A stretch of 43,635 bases of DNA from Blattamonas nauphoetae (GCA_033064195.1 JARBJD010000481.1:1-43635), one strand, 5' to 3'. Shown: positions 20,206 to 32,486, numbered from the stretch's first letter. Numbers and translations are program-made. The notes: a model not told the origin generated them from the letters alone.

Positions 20206-20347
20206 TTCCCCTGTGGCCCGAGATTTTCCCCTGTGACTGAGATTTTCCCCTGTGTTTGAGATTTTCCCCTGTGATCGAGATTTTCCCCTGTGATCGAGAT
20301 TTTCCCCTGTGATCGAGATTTTCCCCTGTGATCGAGATTTTCCCCTG
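20206..20347 (-). repeat. 19-bp tandem repeat in right TIR
   Basis: Eight units, reverse complement of the left array, with one more perfect unit at the outer end. Confidence 0.93.
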
Positions 20348-20362
20348 AAAATTGAGGTACCC

Positions 20363-20371
20363 GATTTTAAG
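20363..20371 (+). repeat. 9-bp target site duplication, right
   Basis: GATTTTAAG, the partner of 17108-17116. Confidence 0.93.
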
Positions 20372-20421
20372 GTGCCTCTATATAAACATTATTAGTGTAG
20401 CCAATGATATAGATAAATTAT

Positions 20422-20577
20422 AAACTTTTGGTAGTGGATATCTTGGCTCTTGCATCGATGAAGAACGCAGCAAAGCGCGATAGTTAATGTGAATCGCAAG
20501 AATCTGTGAATCATCAAAGTTTTGAACGCATCCTGCGGTGTCTTAACTTTTAGTTAAGAGACCATTCTTATTTCAGA
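20422..20577 (+). rRNA. 5.8S rRNA (unit 1)
   Basis: It contains the conserved core GTGGATATCTTGGCTCTTGC, GATGAAGAACGCAGCAAAGC and TTGAACGCATCCTGCGG. The 3' end TCTTATTTCAGA can pair with the 28S start TCTGAAATTAAGA, as in all eukaryotes, which fixes the boundary to a few bases. Confidence 0.92.
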
Positions 20578-20795
20578 ATTGGTAAATATTAAAATATCTT
20601 TTATCCTTACTTGGGATAGAAAGGAAATGAGATGAACATATTGAGTATATGTCATCTTTAATAATATCGATATATGAATCATTAAGAGATATTGTTGAAA
20701 TATGATATATAAACAATTTGATATTTAAATATAAATATTTAATTGTCTTGTATACTTCTGTTTTAACAACTCACTTTATATATATAAAACAATCT
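20578..20795 (+). other. ITS2 (unit 1)
   Basis: Very AT-rich spacer of about 218 bp between 5.8S and 28S. The unit 2 copy differs by small indels (TTGTTG against TTGTTTGTTG). Confidence 0.85.
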
Positions 20796-22066
20796 GAAAT
20801 TAAGAAAGATTACCCGCTGAACTGAAGCATCTAAATAAGCGGAGGAAAAGAAACTAACTAGGATTCCTATAGTACCGGCGAGGGAAGTAGGAAAAGCCCA
20901 AAGCTAAAATCTATGCGGGCTGTTTTGCATGCATAGAGATGTGCTTTATAGATGTGGGGTTGTGTTGTGAAGAAGATAGAGGCTAAAATACCCTTTCGAA
21001 CGGGTTATCATAGAGGGTGAAAATCCCGTTTTTGGCCTTGTTTCACAATGCGCTAAGCTCTGCAATCGTCGAGTCGGGTTGTTTGAGATTGCAACCCTAA
21101 TTGGGTGGTAAGCTTCATCCAAGGCTAAATATATGCAAGAGACCGATAGCGAACAAGTACCGTAAGGGAAAGATGAAAAGTATTTTGGAAAAAAGTTGAA
21201 ATAGGGCTTGAAACTTCCAAAAGGGAAGCGATACAACTCTATAGAGAAGATTTGTTATATATCGATTGTTGGAAAGATTTTTGAAGATGTGTAATTATAA
21301 CTGTAAAAGGTTAAACATATTTTCAAGAGTTTTTCTGATAATTAGATATATAATAGAAATCGGTCAATCGTGTTTTCTGATAATCAAGATTTCAAATTCA
21401 GGAAGGTAGAATTGTTCATTCATTTCGATGGGTGGATGATTTGTTTATAGCCTCGAATTAGACGGATTTGAATATTCTACATAGGAGGAGAACACAAATG
21501 AACCTTATTGATTGGGGTTTAAGTTTATCTTAACGAGAGTATCTTTGCAAGGAAATTTTGATGATATGTGGTTGATATATGATTTACTTTGATTAGTTTC
21601 GGCTAGTCAATTGGTAAGTAATAATTGATCGTATATTGTTGAATGCAATTAGACGGCTCTGTTCGAAGATAGATTTTAAGATTGACTTTAGTTGGATATG
21701 GATTGTATTGCCCCGTCTTGAAACACGGACCAAGGAGTCTATCAGACATGCGAGTATTTGGGTAATTTAAACCTAATAATGCGTAATGAAAGTGAAGACA
21801 ATCGTTTTGGATTGTTGAGATATGAAATTATGATCTGTCTAGATTATGATGGCAATATCGACCGACTGATTCTAAAGATTAATTTCCAACTCTCGGGTTG
21901 GAAGGGATTGGTTCGAGTTATAGCATATCTGATAGGACCCGAAAGACGGTGAACTTTGCTTGAGTGTGGGTGAAGCCAGAGGAAACTCTGGTGGAAGCTC
22001 GTCGGGGTAATGACGTGCAACTCTTTCCTTAGACTTGAGTTAAGGGGCGAAAGACTAATCGAACCG

Positions 22067-22112
<46 letters not shown>

Positions 22113-22582
22113 TTGTTATAATGAGTTTTGTCCGGTAAAGCGAATGATTAGAGGTCTTGGGGGAGGAATTCCCTCAACCTATTCTCAAACTCTAAATGGG
22201 CAAAAAGACGTTTGTAAATGATGATTGATTCAGGGAAGGGATTGATTTTACTGATGATTGTATGAATGGATGCCTTTTGGGGTAATTGTTTGTATGATTA
22301 TTAGGGATTTATTCTGGAAATGAGTTGATTGTTGTTGAAGGTTTAAATTAGATATATGGATTGTCTACCTTTAAAGTGTTGTTTAAGTAAACAGCGTGAT
22401 AAAAAGATGATCCAATAAAGAATTGAATCAATAGCTCCAAGTGGGCCATTTTTGGTAAGCAGAACTGGCGATGCGGGATGAACCGAAAGTTGTGTTAAGG
22501 TGCCGGAATTTGTGCTCATGAAGATACCATAAAAGGTGTCAATTCATATAGACAGCAGGACGGTGGCCATGGAAGTCGGTAT

Positions 22583-22616
<34 letters not shown>

Positions 22617-23798
22617 TGAATTGGCCCTGAAAATGGATGGCGCTTCAGCACAATACCTATACACGACCAAAATCATGATGATGATTTTGTGTAGGAGGGC
22701 GTGCGGGTTTTTTAGAAGCTATGATGTGAATCATGGTGGAAAAGCCTGTAGTGCTGATCTTGGTGGTAGTAGCAAATATTCAAATGAGAAACCTCTCAAT
22801 GGGGGATAATTTTGAAGACTGAAGAGAAGAAAGGTTCCATATGAATCTAATTGAGATATGGGTTAGTCGACCCTAATGAATCGGTTAAATACCGTGATAT
22901 AAAATGGATTTTGTAAAAGCAGGATTCATATTCAGAAAGGGAAGAAGGTTAATATTCCTTCACCTTTTACGTGTGGATAATTAAAATGGCAACATAAAGA
23001 AGCCTGTACTCATCAGAAAACACATCGGGAAGAGTTTTCTTTTCTTCTTAACGACTGATAAAGCTCGTTGTTAATATTATTTGCATGAGCATTGGGCATG
23101 GAAGCGGGTTAACCGGAGAAGTGGCCAATCAGTTGGAAGAGCCCCTCTATTTATATGAGGAAGACATTTATTGTTGATAGCAAGTAAAATGGTCCGATTG
23201 TGTTTTATGATCCTTGAAACTACAGGGGACTGAATGATTTTCACACGAGGTCGTACTGATAACCGCAACAGGTCTTCAAGGTGAGGAGCCTCTAGTCGAT
23301 AGAAGAAAGTAGGTAAGGGAATTCGGCAAAATAGATCCGTAACTTTGGGAAAAGGATTGGCTCTAAGGATCGGTCCGTCGGGTTCGATGAAAGCGGGTTA
23401 CTTATTTAGATGGATTGTGTTGATTTGTTGGCGGGCTTGGCAACAGGTCTGCTGATGAGTTGATATAGTCTGTTTAAGGGTGGCAGCGCGTGTCGTAAGT
23501 GTGCTTGATTGTGTGTCTATATTGAAGAGGAGACTTTTTGATTGGATGCAAAATTGGGTGCATTTTCTCGAATCGCTTTTTAATCGAAGCGAGTTAGTTT
23601 CGGATTGTAGATCTCGATCTACAGACGAGATTAATGGAGTATAAACGATTAACTTAGAACTGGAACGGACAAGGGGAATCCGACTGTTTAATTAAAACAA
23701 AGCAATGTGAAGGCTGGAAAACGGTGTTGACACATTGTGATTTCTGCTCAGTGCTCTGAATGTCAAAGTGAAGAAATTCAATCAAGCGCGGGTAAACA

Positions 23799-23842
<44 letters not shown>

Positions 23843-23941
23843 CTCTAATTAGGGACGCGCATGAATGGATTAACGAGATTCCCACTGTCCCTATCTACCA
23901 TCTAGCGAACCCACAGCCAAGGGAACGGGCTTGGAAGAATC

Positions 23942-23979
<38 letters not shown>

Positions 23980-24862
23980 AGAATCTGTGAAATGATTTAG
24001 AGGGTATAGGATAGGTGGGAGAGGGCAACCTCGACAGTGTAATACCACTACTTTTATTATCATTTTACTTATTTGATTGTTGAGGAGCATTATATGGTGT
24101 ACTGGTGTGATATGTTTGTAGTCCTCGGATTATACGCAGATTGCATTTCAGGCCATATTATGATTCTGGAACTAAACGTTAAAGGAGTTGGTTTAATTTA
24201 TGATGATGGGGTCTAGTTGGGGCGACTTGACTAGGTTCTACATTGTATGGCGACTCTGGGGGATAGTAGTCTTCGGGCTATGTGTACCTACGTGATCTCA
24301 TTCAAAGACATTTTCTGATGGGGAGTTCGGCTGGGGCGGCACATCTGTTAAACAACAACGCAGGTGTCCTAAGATGAGCTCAGTGAGAACAGAAATCTCA
24401 CGTAGAACAGAAGGGTAAAAGCTCATTTGATTTTGCTTTTCAGTATGAAGACAAACCGTGAAAGCGTGGCCTAACGATCCTTTGAGTTTTACAAGTGTTA
24501 AGCCAGAGGTGTCAGAAAAGTTACCACAGGGATGAATATGAATTATGTAGGATATGTGAATAGTGTGATAGTCCCAGTTAAATATATTATATTTAGCTAG
24601 TCACTTATGGAAGTAAGTGGCAACACACCTGGTTATTGAAATATATACAGAGATGTATATAATCAATAAATCATTTTATAGATGATTTTGACGGTCGGTA
24701 AGGTGTGCACCAAAATGACAATGTATGTATGTGTTTTGGTGTATGGTACGACCTATCCCAATTATAAAATAATTATTAAATCATACTTGTGTATGATTGA
24801 TAATAGTAAAGTTGGTAAATATGAGAACTGGCTTGTGGCAGCCAAGCGTTCATAGCGACGTT

Positions 24863-24900
<38 letters not shown>

Positions 24901-24943
24901 CGAAGCAGAATTCGCCAAGTGTTGGATTGTTCACCCACTAACA

Positions 24944-24981
<38 letters not shown>

Positions 24982-25540
24982 TAGTTTTACCCTACTGATG
25001 AATTATTGTCGTGATGGTAATTCAAGTTAGTACGAGAGGAACCCTTGAATCGCATAATTGGTATTTGTGGTTGGTTGATAGGCCAGTGCCACGAAGCTAC
25101 CATGCGTGGGATTATGACTGAACGCCTCTAAGTCAGAATCCTTGCCAGATTAATGCGAGAATGGTGTCTGGTAAATGACCAGATTTGTATGGATTTGTTA
25201 TTGATATGGATAATAGTGTGTTTGATGTGTGGATCCGCGGCATGCAAGGCAGAGTGCTCGTGCGGGCAACCGTGGGGCATTTATGTGTGTGTGTTTCTTG
25301 GAGCTGCATGTTTTGCACTTATTGTAGTTGAAATGTAGATCAGCGATAAGGCCAGCCGTCAACATCAGGCAAGTATGGAATGTGTGTGACAGCGCATCTG
25401 TGCATGTTTGATGTGGTTGGTAGACATAATTGCTTGAGAATCCATGCGACGGAGATCCTTTGTAGACGACTTAAAATGAAGTGGGGATTGTAAATGGCAG
25501 AGTAGCTCTACGTTACGATCCATTGAGATTTAGCCCACTT
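20796..25540 (+). rRNA. 28S rRNA (unit 1)
   Basis: The start is marked by GATTACCCGCTGAACTGAAG. Universal landmarks follow: GACCCGAAAGACGGTGAAC (about 21938), CTATGACTCTCTTAAGGTAG (about 23808) and the sarcin-ricin loop AGTACGAGAGGAACC (about 25029). The length of about 4.7 kb indicates long expansion segments. It is nearly identical to unit 2 except in an expansion region at about 24540-24830. The 3' end is approximate. Confidence 0.93.
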
Positions 25541-25614
25541 TCTATGATCGATATAAGTAAATGCAAAATATTTCTTTTGTTTAGTGGATGAATTGTACAT
25601 TAAAGAAATATCAA

Positions 25615-25830
25615 GTGTTTAAGTATTTTGACAAAGTATTTTTGACAAAGTATATTTGACTAAGTATTTTGACTAAGTACAAAATGTATTAAGTATTTTG
25701 ACTAAGTACAAATTGTATTAAGTCAATAGTACTAAGTACAGAATGTATTAAGTATTTTGACTAAGTACAAATTGTATTAAGTCAATAGTACTAAGTACAA
25801 AATGTATTAAGTCAATAGTGCTAAAGTCAT
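25615..25830 (+). repeat. IGS repeat array A (unit 1)
   Basis: Interleaved units built on ACTAAGTACAAAATGTATTA and AGTCAATAGT, each about 20-35 bp. Copy number and order differ from spacer 2. Confidence 0.85.
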
Positions 25831-26119
25831 ATTGATATTCTCTATGTATAGTTCTCTTAAACAATTTGTAAATATTTGGTATAATGGACATTAACATATT
25901 GCTTACTTGTGTTGTTCTTAAGTATAAATGTACAAAGGAATGCATAAGGTAAAAGTGTTAAAGTCAATTTACCATTTGTTAACATATTGTGCAATAGGAC
26001 ATTAACAAAAGAAATACTTGTATGTGTATGCAGTGTTGACTTAATGAAATGTTAAGTCATTACTTGATATGTTCTTGTGTAAGGACATTAAGAGTAAAAC
26101 ACTGTATGGATGTACAAGG

Positions 26120-26545
26120 GCAATTAATATAATGTCAATGTATTTATACACTGGGACATTAATATTAGTGCACTCCAATGTATTTATACACTGGGACACT
26201 AAGTAATTAATGTACTCCTATGTATTTGTACAAGGGCATATATTAGTAAATGCCTATGTATTTGTACACTGGGACATTAACTTCATGGTAATGCCTATGT
26301 ACTTATACACTGGGACAGTACTACTAAAGTACTGTATGAATGTACAGGGACATTAAGTAAGTCTTTCTTCCTTAACATTCATACAGTGGAGCCAAACACT
26401 AGAGTACTGTATGAGTGTACAGTGGAATTACTTTATTAAGAAATTCCTTAACATTTATACAAGGGAGCCAAACACTGATGTATAGTGTAAGTGTATAGGG
26501 AAATTCCTTAAGATTTCCTTAACATTTATACAGTAAGGACAAAAT
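26120..26545 (+). repeat. IGS repeat array B (unit 1)
   Basis: Degenerate repeats of about 40-50 bp containing TGTATTTATACACTGGGACA, followed by units ending CCTTAACATTTATACA. Confidence 0.8.
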
Positions 26546-28578
26546 CCTCCTTTTGCCCCTTCATGACCACACTGCTCCCCAACGCGGGGGAGTCAGAACT
26601 TCAAACTTGGTTTTGTCTGTGCAGAAAATATCGAGGAATAGAGTTTGGGTGGTTTTCTGCTGGTGTGTTGCTTTGCACGAGTTTGATTTAACTAGCACAG
26701 GGCGAACATTGAGAAAAGGGGTAAAAAAGGGGTAAAATGGCGCCTTGTGGCATTCACACCTCGCCATCCCGGAATTTCAGAAAAATAAAATTGCCCTTTT
26801 CCTTCATCCTAGCCCTGGACCAGTGCCTCTACAATTTTTTCGAGGTTCATTTTGCGCTTCCGCACTGTGCAATTGGGTGTTTGGGCCAAATCAAAAGTGA
26901 ACCCACCCTACCTAGGCAAATGCACTGTACAAACCACCAAGAATTGGTCTTGTCATATACTTCTCTCATTTTTCAGATTTTATTTTCCCTTTTTCTCCAC
27001 AACCAGCCACCCCCCAGACCCCACTCCAGACTTGTTCGAAAGCCCTTCCAAAACTCTACCATGCCCCTTTTCCCCCCTCCCGTAGCCCTCACCCAGCCCG
27101 CGCAGCAGCCTTCACAATTTTTTGAAAAAAGCGCTCTTTTTTTGCCCCTTTTTTTTCGCCGTATTCGCCCCACATCTCCGCACATAGACATCGCACAAAC
27201 ACCCCGTTTGTTGCTGTTGGTAGCCCTGGGTGGCATTGAACTTTTTGGAGAAATAAATCCTTATCGAACAAGCAATCCGTCCACACGGGCCCTCGCAAGT
27301 TGGAAATTCAAAAATGATCGATTTTTTGGAACGAGCCCCACGACCCACGCAGACCCCAAAAACCACCCAAACCATATTGGCACCCCTTAAAAACATCTCT
27401 ATTCGTCATTTTTCACACTTTTTTTGAAATCTGATTTTCGCCGAAATCCACTTTTTTGCATCTCATACTTGGACTTTTTCACATACTGTGCCTACACTGC
27501 CTTTGCTCAAACTCGATTTTTCGACTTGTTCCAAAGTGTTTTCGATTTTTTCCAAAAAACACAAACAGGTACCCCACATCACCAAACTACCCCTGTTTAA
27601 ATTTGGGACTCCAACTCCCTCTCGTTGTGGAGTACGGGGCCCACCAACTTTGGTACTTTGGCCTTCTTCAACACTGCACACCCTGTATCTCCATATATAC
27701 CCGAGATTTTCAAAAACTTTTTTTTCTCAATTGTGCTCATATCCCATCGCAATCACCTCGTTTTGCGTGATTTCCATCGGGGTTGTGATGGGCGCGGGAT
27801 GGGGGATGCACACTGTGAAAATGGGGGATTTTCGAAAAAGTCGGGTTTTTGGCTTAAAGAACACGCCACCCCGGATTCAATATTTCCGATTTTTGCAAAA
27901 TCTTTTATTTTCTCAAAATATCCTCAGAACACGTCGTGATGACGGTGAGAAAGTTAACTAGACATGTGCGCGTGGGCGCGTGGGGGGTGAACTTGAAAAA
28001 ACGCGAAAAAAAGGCGATTTTCGCAACTTGGCACGCCCACCCACGACGACCCAGAGGAGGCTGGAACGGACGGTTTTGGCAGGATACGCGAGGGGGATGG
28101 GTCGAATTATGGTGGGGGTTGGGGGGTGGTCTCGTGGGTACTCGTGGCGGGAGAGCGAAAAAACACGATTTTTCGGATTTTTGGAAGACCCAAAAAACGC
28201 CTTGTACGGCCCACAGCGCCGGATCGAGAAATTTTCAGAAAATATTTTTTTCATTTTTCGACGAATCGAGGTCGATTTGACCGGAAATGATCGATTTGGG
28301 GTGAGTTGGGATGGTGCGCGCGCGGCGGGGGGCCGATCTTCAAAAAAGTTTTTTTGTCAAAAAGTGAAAAAAAGTGAAGTATATGACAAGAGCATTTCTT
28401 GGTTAATACGAAAGTGCATTCGCCTAGATAGGGTGAGTTCACGAGACCTCGGGTATATACTATAGGAGGGAGTTGGAAAAAACTCTTGGACAGTGTAAAG
28501 ACTCGATTTTGAAAAAAGTCTAGTCCTCTGTTGTCCAGGCTAGCACGTTGTTAATGGGATGTGGCAAGGTACGTAAAA

Positions 28579-28710
28579 GACTAGTAGATGTGGGCATGTT
28601 GCTATGCTCGTCCACGCGAACGACTTTGGTACCTAGGTGCAGAAAAGGACTAGTAGATGTGGGCATGTTGCTATGCTCGTCCACGCGAACGCCTTTAGTG
28701 CCTAGTAAAG
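28579..28710 (+). repeat. two 69-bp direct repeats upstream of 18S (unit 2)
   Basis: GACTAGTAGATGTGGGCATG and the following CTCGTCCACGCGAACG occur twice with a 69-bp period, about 570-700 bp before 18S. Position and GC content relative to the flanks suggest a Pol I enhancer or spacer-promoter-like role, which is inference. Confidence 0.85.
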
Positions 28711-29274
28711 TAGCTTTTCCTCATTAGCATTCAATATCTTCGGATATTGTAGTGCCTGAACTGTGATGAGATACTGTGATAAGCCATTAACCCTTTAAAT
28801 AGGGTCAGTATGGTAATCTTCAGTATTTGTTGAGAAAGTTCATTGTGAAGAAATCCTGTTAGGAATGTTGATTGAAGAATTGATGATCTTAACAGTGTAT
28901 TGCTTCACACTGGATGGTAATGATAATGATATTCACGGATATTGTTGTTATTACTAATTTGACAAATCACGTTCACATAGTTGGATGTTGCCTTGTATTG
29001 ATTAGGGAAAAATAAAAATCAATAGTTCTTGGTCTTTGATTAAGGAATATTTGGTTAATATTGTTTCTACAATATCAAATGTATATGTAGTTGCCTTGTT
29101 ATATGTATCTTTAATTAGTTGAAGCATATGTATGTGTAGGATATAGACTATATCAGTGTCTGGTGGAAGGTTGAGCTTGCTCCATTCCTAATGGACCCAG
29201 CTTTGTATTAAGCTGAGTATATAGAATTCTATGCATTTTATGCAGAAATTAGTTAAAATATGTATAAAATTGAT

Positions 29275-31617
29275 GAATCTGGTTGATTCTGCCAGTAGTC
29301 ATATGCTTGTCTCTAAGATTAAGCCACGAGATGATGGCCTGCCAGGAGCAGGGAGGTGGCAAGGTGAAGGGAGGATCTCCAATTTCTTTGTTTCTCACCG
29401 ATATTCGTATAATTCCATTCCGTTGTTCAATAACAAATCACTTTATTCACATTTTTCGTCACTTTTTCTTTAATCCAGAGCTCAATCTCCTGCTTTTGAC
29501 AATTTTCAACCTAATCTGTCACACAGTTCTCGAAGGTGCTTAAATAAGTAACCCCCAACATAACAAACTCTTCATCACACTTTTGATGTTCAATGATACC
29601 GATATTGTTTCATATGTGAACCTCCCAAGGACGGTAGATAACTGTTTTGGTTTCACAGGAGTGTACTGTACAGATATACTGGTATTTGACACTTCATTTT
29701 CGACTTTATCAAAATTCACGTGTTTTATCCACAACCACCAAACATATCATCACCAAAATCGGTGACAACAACAGTTGTATGATTTTGAAACGTTTTTAGG
29801 AATTTGATCGAAAAATCTTTTCCCTATAGAGTGAAACAATAGTATCAATTTGACAAAAGGGACAAAAAAGCGGAATTTTGGTTTTCACTTTTTGAAGTTT
29901 TTGGATTTCGGGTCATTTCGGGATTTTAACCAACGATCAGGGATGGTAAGAGAAATCACATCTCAAAATATTTTTTTGATTTGAGTCATTTTCAAAAATT
30001 CCGGGGCAGAAAGACTGAAAAATGCCAATTTTTGGGGAAAAATTTGCAAGGCCCATATCTTCATGACGATTTGGCCGATTTTCAAAATTTTTGTCACAAA
30101 TCGATGAGATAGCTCGGGACGATCAGAATGAGCTATAGATGTCCGAAATCGGTTGAGCGCGTGGGGATATATGGGCAAAATAGTGTTTTTGCGACTTTTC
30201 ACTGTTTGGCCCATAACCCAGGATAGGCCAGACCGATTTTTTTGAAAAATTCATTTTTTTCTTAATTTATGTTGCCATCAATGATTTTGGGCAAAAAGTT
30301 CCAAAAATGGTCAGTACTTGCGATTTTGACTTTTTGGTTTAAGCTTACGGCGCCTGTATGGAAAATCGAAAAAAGTTTGACCCATTTTCTCGCCAACCAC
30401 TGACCCGATTTCCATAATTTTTGGAGGACATATGAGTCCCATCGCCCTCTGTTTGCTGATCGATTTTGGTAGTGATTGGGTCAAGGGGTCGGGGTGGTGG
30501 GCGAAACATCGAAAAAATGTCGATTTTTTGAAACTTGAAAGGCCCATATCTCGGCGAGGAGAAAAATTTTCTAAAAAAATGCCGTCTCTTGGATTTTCGT
30601 CTAGATTCGAAATTTATAAAAATTTTGGTCCGCACTCAAAAATAGTTACATTCGAGTAACTTAGGTGACTCTAAGATTATAGACAATGCATGTGCCAGTA
30701 TAAACAACTTGTACTTGTGAAACTGCGAATGGCTCATTAAATCAGTTATAATTTGTTTGATAGTTGATTTGCTACATGGATAGCCGTAGTAATTCTAGAG
30801 CTAATACATGCAGAAGAACCCGACTTGCAAAGGAAGGGTTGTATTTATTAGATCGAAAACCAATGTCAAGTAGAGATACTTGGCTTTTTGGTGAGTAATG
30901 ATAAAGGTCGAATCGGAAAATCCGATGTGTCATTGAAATTTCTGCCCTATCAACTTGACGGTAGGATAGAGGCCTACCGTGGTGGTGACGGGTAACGGAG
31001 AATCAGGGTTCGATTCCGGAGAGGGAGCCTGAGAAACGGCTACCACTTCCAAGGAAGGCAGCAGGTGCGCAAATTGCTCAATCGAAATCATAATTCGGAA
31101 GCAGTGACAAAAAATACAAATACTGGGTTATCTCAGCAATTTGAATGGTTGTGGTGTAAGTATCCGCAAGAGCAGCGATTAGAGGGCAAGTCTGGTGCCA
31201 GCAGCCGCGGTAATTCCAGCTCTAATAGTGTATACTAAAATTGCTGCAGTTAAAAAGCTCGTAGTTGGATTTTGGAGGAAACGTCGATTTCTGTGTGATG
31301 GGATACATTGTGTTTCATCTTGCAGGAAGTGTTTTTTCCGATATTTTCGAAGACAGGTCTTGCGCTTTATTGAGTGAGGCTATGGATTCGGAGGTTTTAC
31401 TTTGAAGAAATTGGAGTGTTCAAAGCAGGCGTTATGCAACTGAACAGATTAGCATGGAATAATAAAATAGGACACTTGTTTATTGTTTTCTTCGGAAGAT
31501 GATAAAGTCCATTTTGTTGGTTTATGGAGCAGGTGTAATGATTAATAGGGACAGTTGGGGGCATATGTATTGCATTGTCAGAGGTGAAATTCTTGGATTT
31601 ATGCAAGACGAACTAAG

Positions 31618-31664
<47 letters not shown>

Positions 31665-32296
31665 AGGGGATCGAAGGCGATCAGAAACCGCCCTAGTCTT
31701 AACTATAAACGATGCCAACTAGGGATTGGAGGGAGCTTTATGGCCTCGTCAGGACCTTTAGAGAAATCAAAGTCTCTGGGTTCTGGGGGGAGTATGGTCG
31801 CAAGTCTGAAACTTAAAGAAATTGACGGAAGGGCACCACCAGGTGTGGAGCCTGCGGCTTAATTTGACTCAACACGGGGAAACTTACCAGGTCCAGACAC
31901 GGGAAGGATTGACAGATTTTGAAGCTCTTTCTTGATTCCGTGGGTGGTGGTGCATGGTCGTTCTTAGTTGGTGGAGTGATTTGTCTGGTTAATTCCGATA
32001 ACGAACGAGACCTCAACCTGCTAAATAAGTTGGTCGCTTTTTAGTAAGTGATGTAACTTCTTAGAGGGACTACTACAGTTGCATGTAGGGGAAGCTTGAG
32101 GCAATAACAGGTCTGTGATGCCCTTAGATGTCCTGGGCCGCACGCGCGCGCTACACTGATTGATTCAACGAGTTTGTGCTTGCCCGAAAGGGTTGGCTAA
32201 TCTTTTGAATGTCAATCGTGCTGGGGATTGATCTTTGTAATTTTGGATCATGAACGAGGAATACCTAGTAAGTGCAAGTCATCAGCTTGCGCTGAT

Positions 32297-32346
<50 letters not shown>

Positions 32347-32425
32347 ATCAGATGAAATGTTCGGATGATGTGATTGCAGTTGCGCAAGTGACAGCGGTTA
32401 TGTTAGAAGAACAGTGAATCTTATT

Positions 32426-32486
<61 letters not shown>
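29275..32486 (+). rRNA. 18S rRNA (unit 2), interrupted by a 1.36-kb insertion
   Basis: The 5' end AATCTGGTTGATTCTGCCAG and the 3' end GGATCATTA bound the gene. Without the insertion (29327-30685) it is about 1,850 nt, a normal 18S size. Landmarks: GTGCCAGCAGCCGCGGTAAT (about 31195), TTGACGGAAGGGCACC and the GTACACACCGCCCGTCGC region. It is the only copy here whose 5' and 3' ends are both present. Confidence 0.92.
29327..30685. mobile_element. 1,359-bp insertion in 18S, unknown type
   Basis: It splits AAGCC-A-TGCATG near 18S nucleotide 50. The left end starts CGAGATGATGGCCTGCCAGG. The right end CTCTAAGATTATAGACA repeats 11 bases (CTCTAAGATTA) of the 5' flanking 18S, so a short target duplication or target-like end is possible. 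The interior is AT-rich with homopolymers, has no ORF over about 100 codons, and holds no recognisable reverse transcriptase, endonuclease or transposase. I looked for group I intron core elements and a U-G splice boundary and did not find them. The same sequence is in unit 3. Confidence 0.75.

Larger units (their letters stand above)
17117..20362. mobile_element. Mutator-like (MULE) element with long TIRs, inserted in ITS1
   Basis: The empty site is visible in unit 2, so the boundaries are exact. The element is 3,246 bp, its ends start GGGTACCTCAATT, and a 9-bp target duplication GATTTTAAG flanks it (17108-17116 and 20363-20371). Long TIRs (401 and 421 bp) with a 9-bp duplication are the classic Mutator pattern. 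The TIRs differ mainly by one 19-bp repeat unit and one base of a T run, so the insertion is recent. I see no MULE transposase (no DDE/SWIM-type domain) in the 2.4-kb interior, which instead holds coding-like exons with short introns. It therefore looks non-autonomous, possibly a gene-carrying (Pack-MULE-like) copy. Confidence 0.85.
19942..20362 (-). repeat. MULE right terminal inverted repeat
   Basis: 421 bp, reverse complement of 17117-17517 with one extra 19-bp unit and one extra base in an A run. Otherwise identical by eye. Confidence 0.93.
17046..20421 (+). other. ITS1 of unit 1, split by a Mutator-like element
   Basis: Unit 2 has an ITS1 of only about 123 bp. In unit 1 the same spacer is interrupted at GATTTTAAG by a 3.2-kb element; the remaining ITS1 on both sides (17046-17116 and 20363-20421) matches unit 2. 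Confidence 0.9.
25541..29274 (+). other. intergenic spacer 1, including external transcribed spacer
   Basis: About 3.7 kb between 28S of unit 1 and 18S of unit 2. It holds two repeat arrays near the 28S end, then a segment rich in A/T and C homopolymers (26540-28450), then two 69-bp direct repeats and AT-rich sequence up to 18S. ORFs here are short and shared by both spacers only as nucleotide homology; frames shift with homopolymer length, so I do not call genes. The Pol I promoter must lie here but cannot be pointed to. Confidence 0.8.

Noticed and set aside
17108-20371. CRISPR-like array (19-bp repeats in the TIRs)
   Set aside because: Units are contiguous without spacers and sit in eukaryotic transposon TIRs; they are simple tandem repeats.
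26737-28465. ORFs of 100-217 aa in the intergenic spacers
   Set aside because: Frames are not preserved between spacer 1 and spacer 2 because of run-length differences, and proteins are low-complexity Pro/Phe-rich.
29327-30685. 18S insertion as a group I intron
   Set aside because: The 5' flank does not end in T, and I did not find the conserved core pairings. Not fully excluded without a covariance search.
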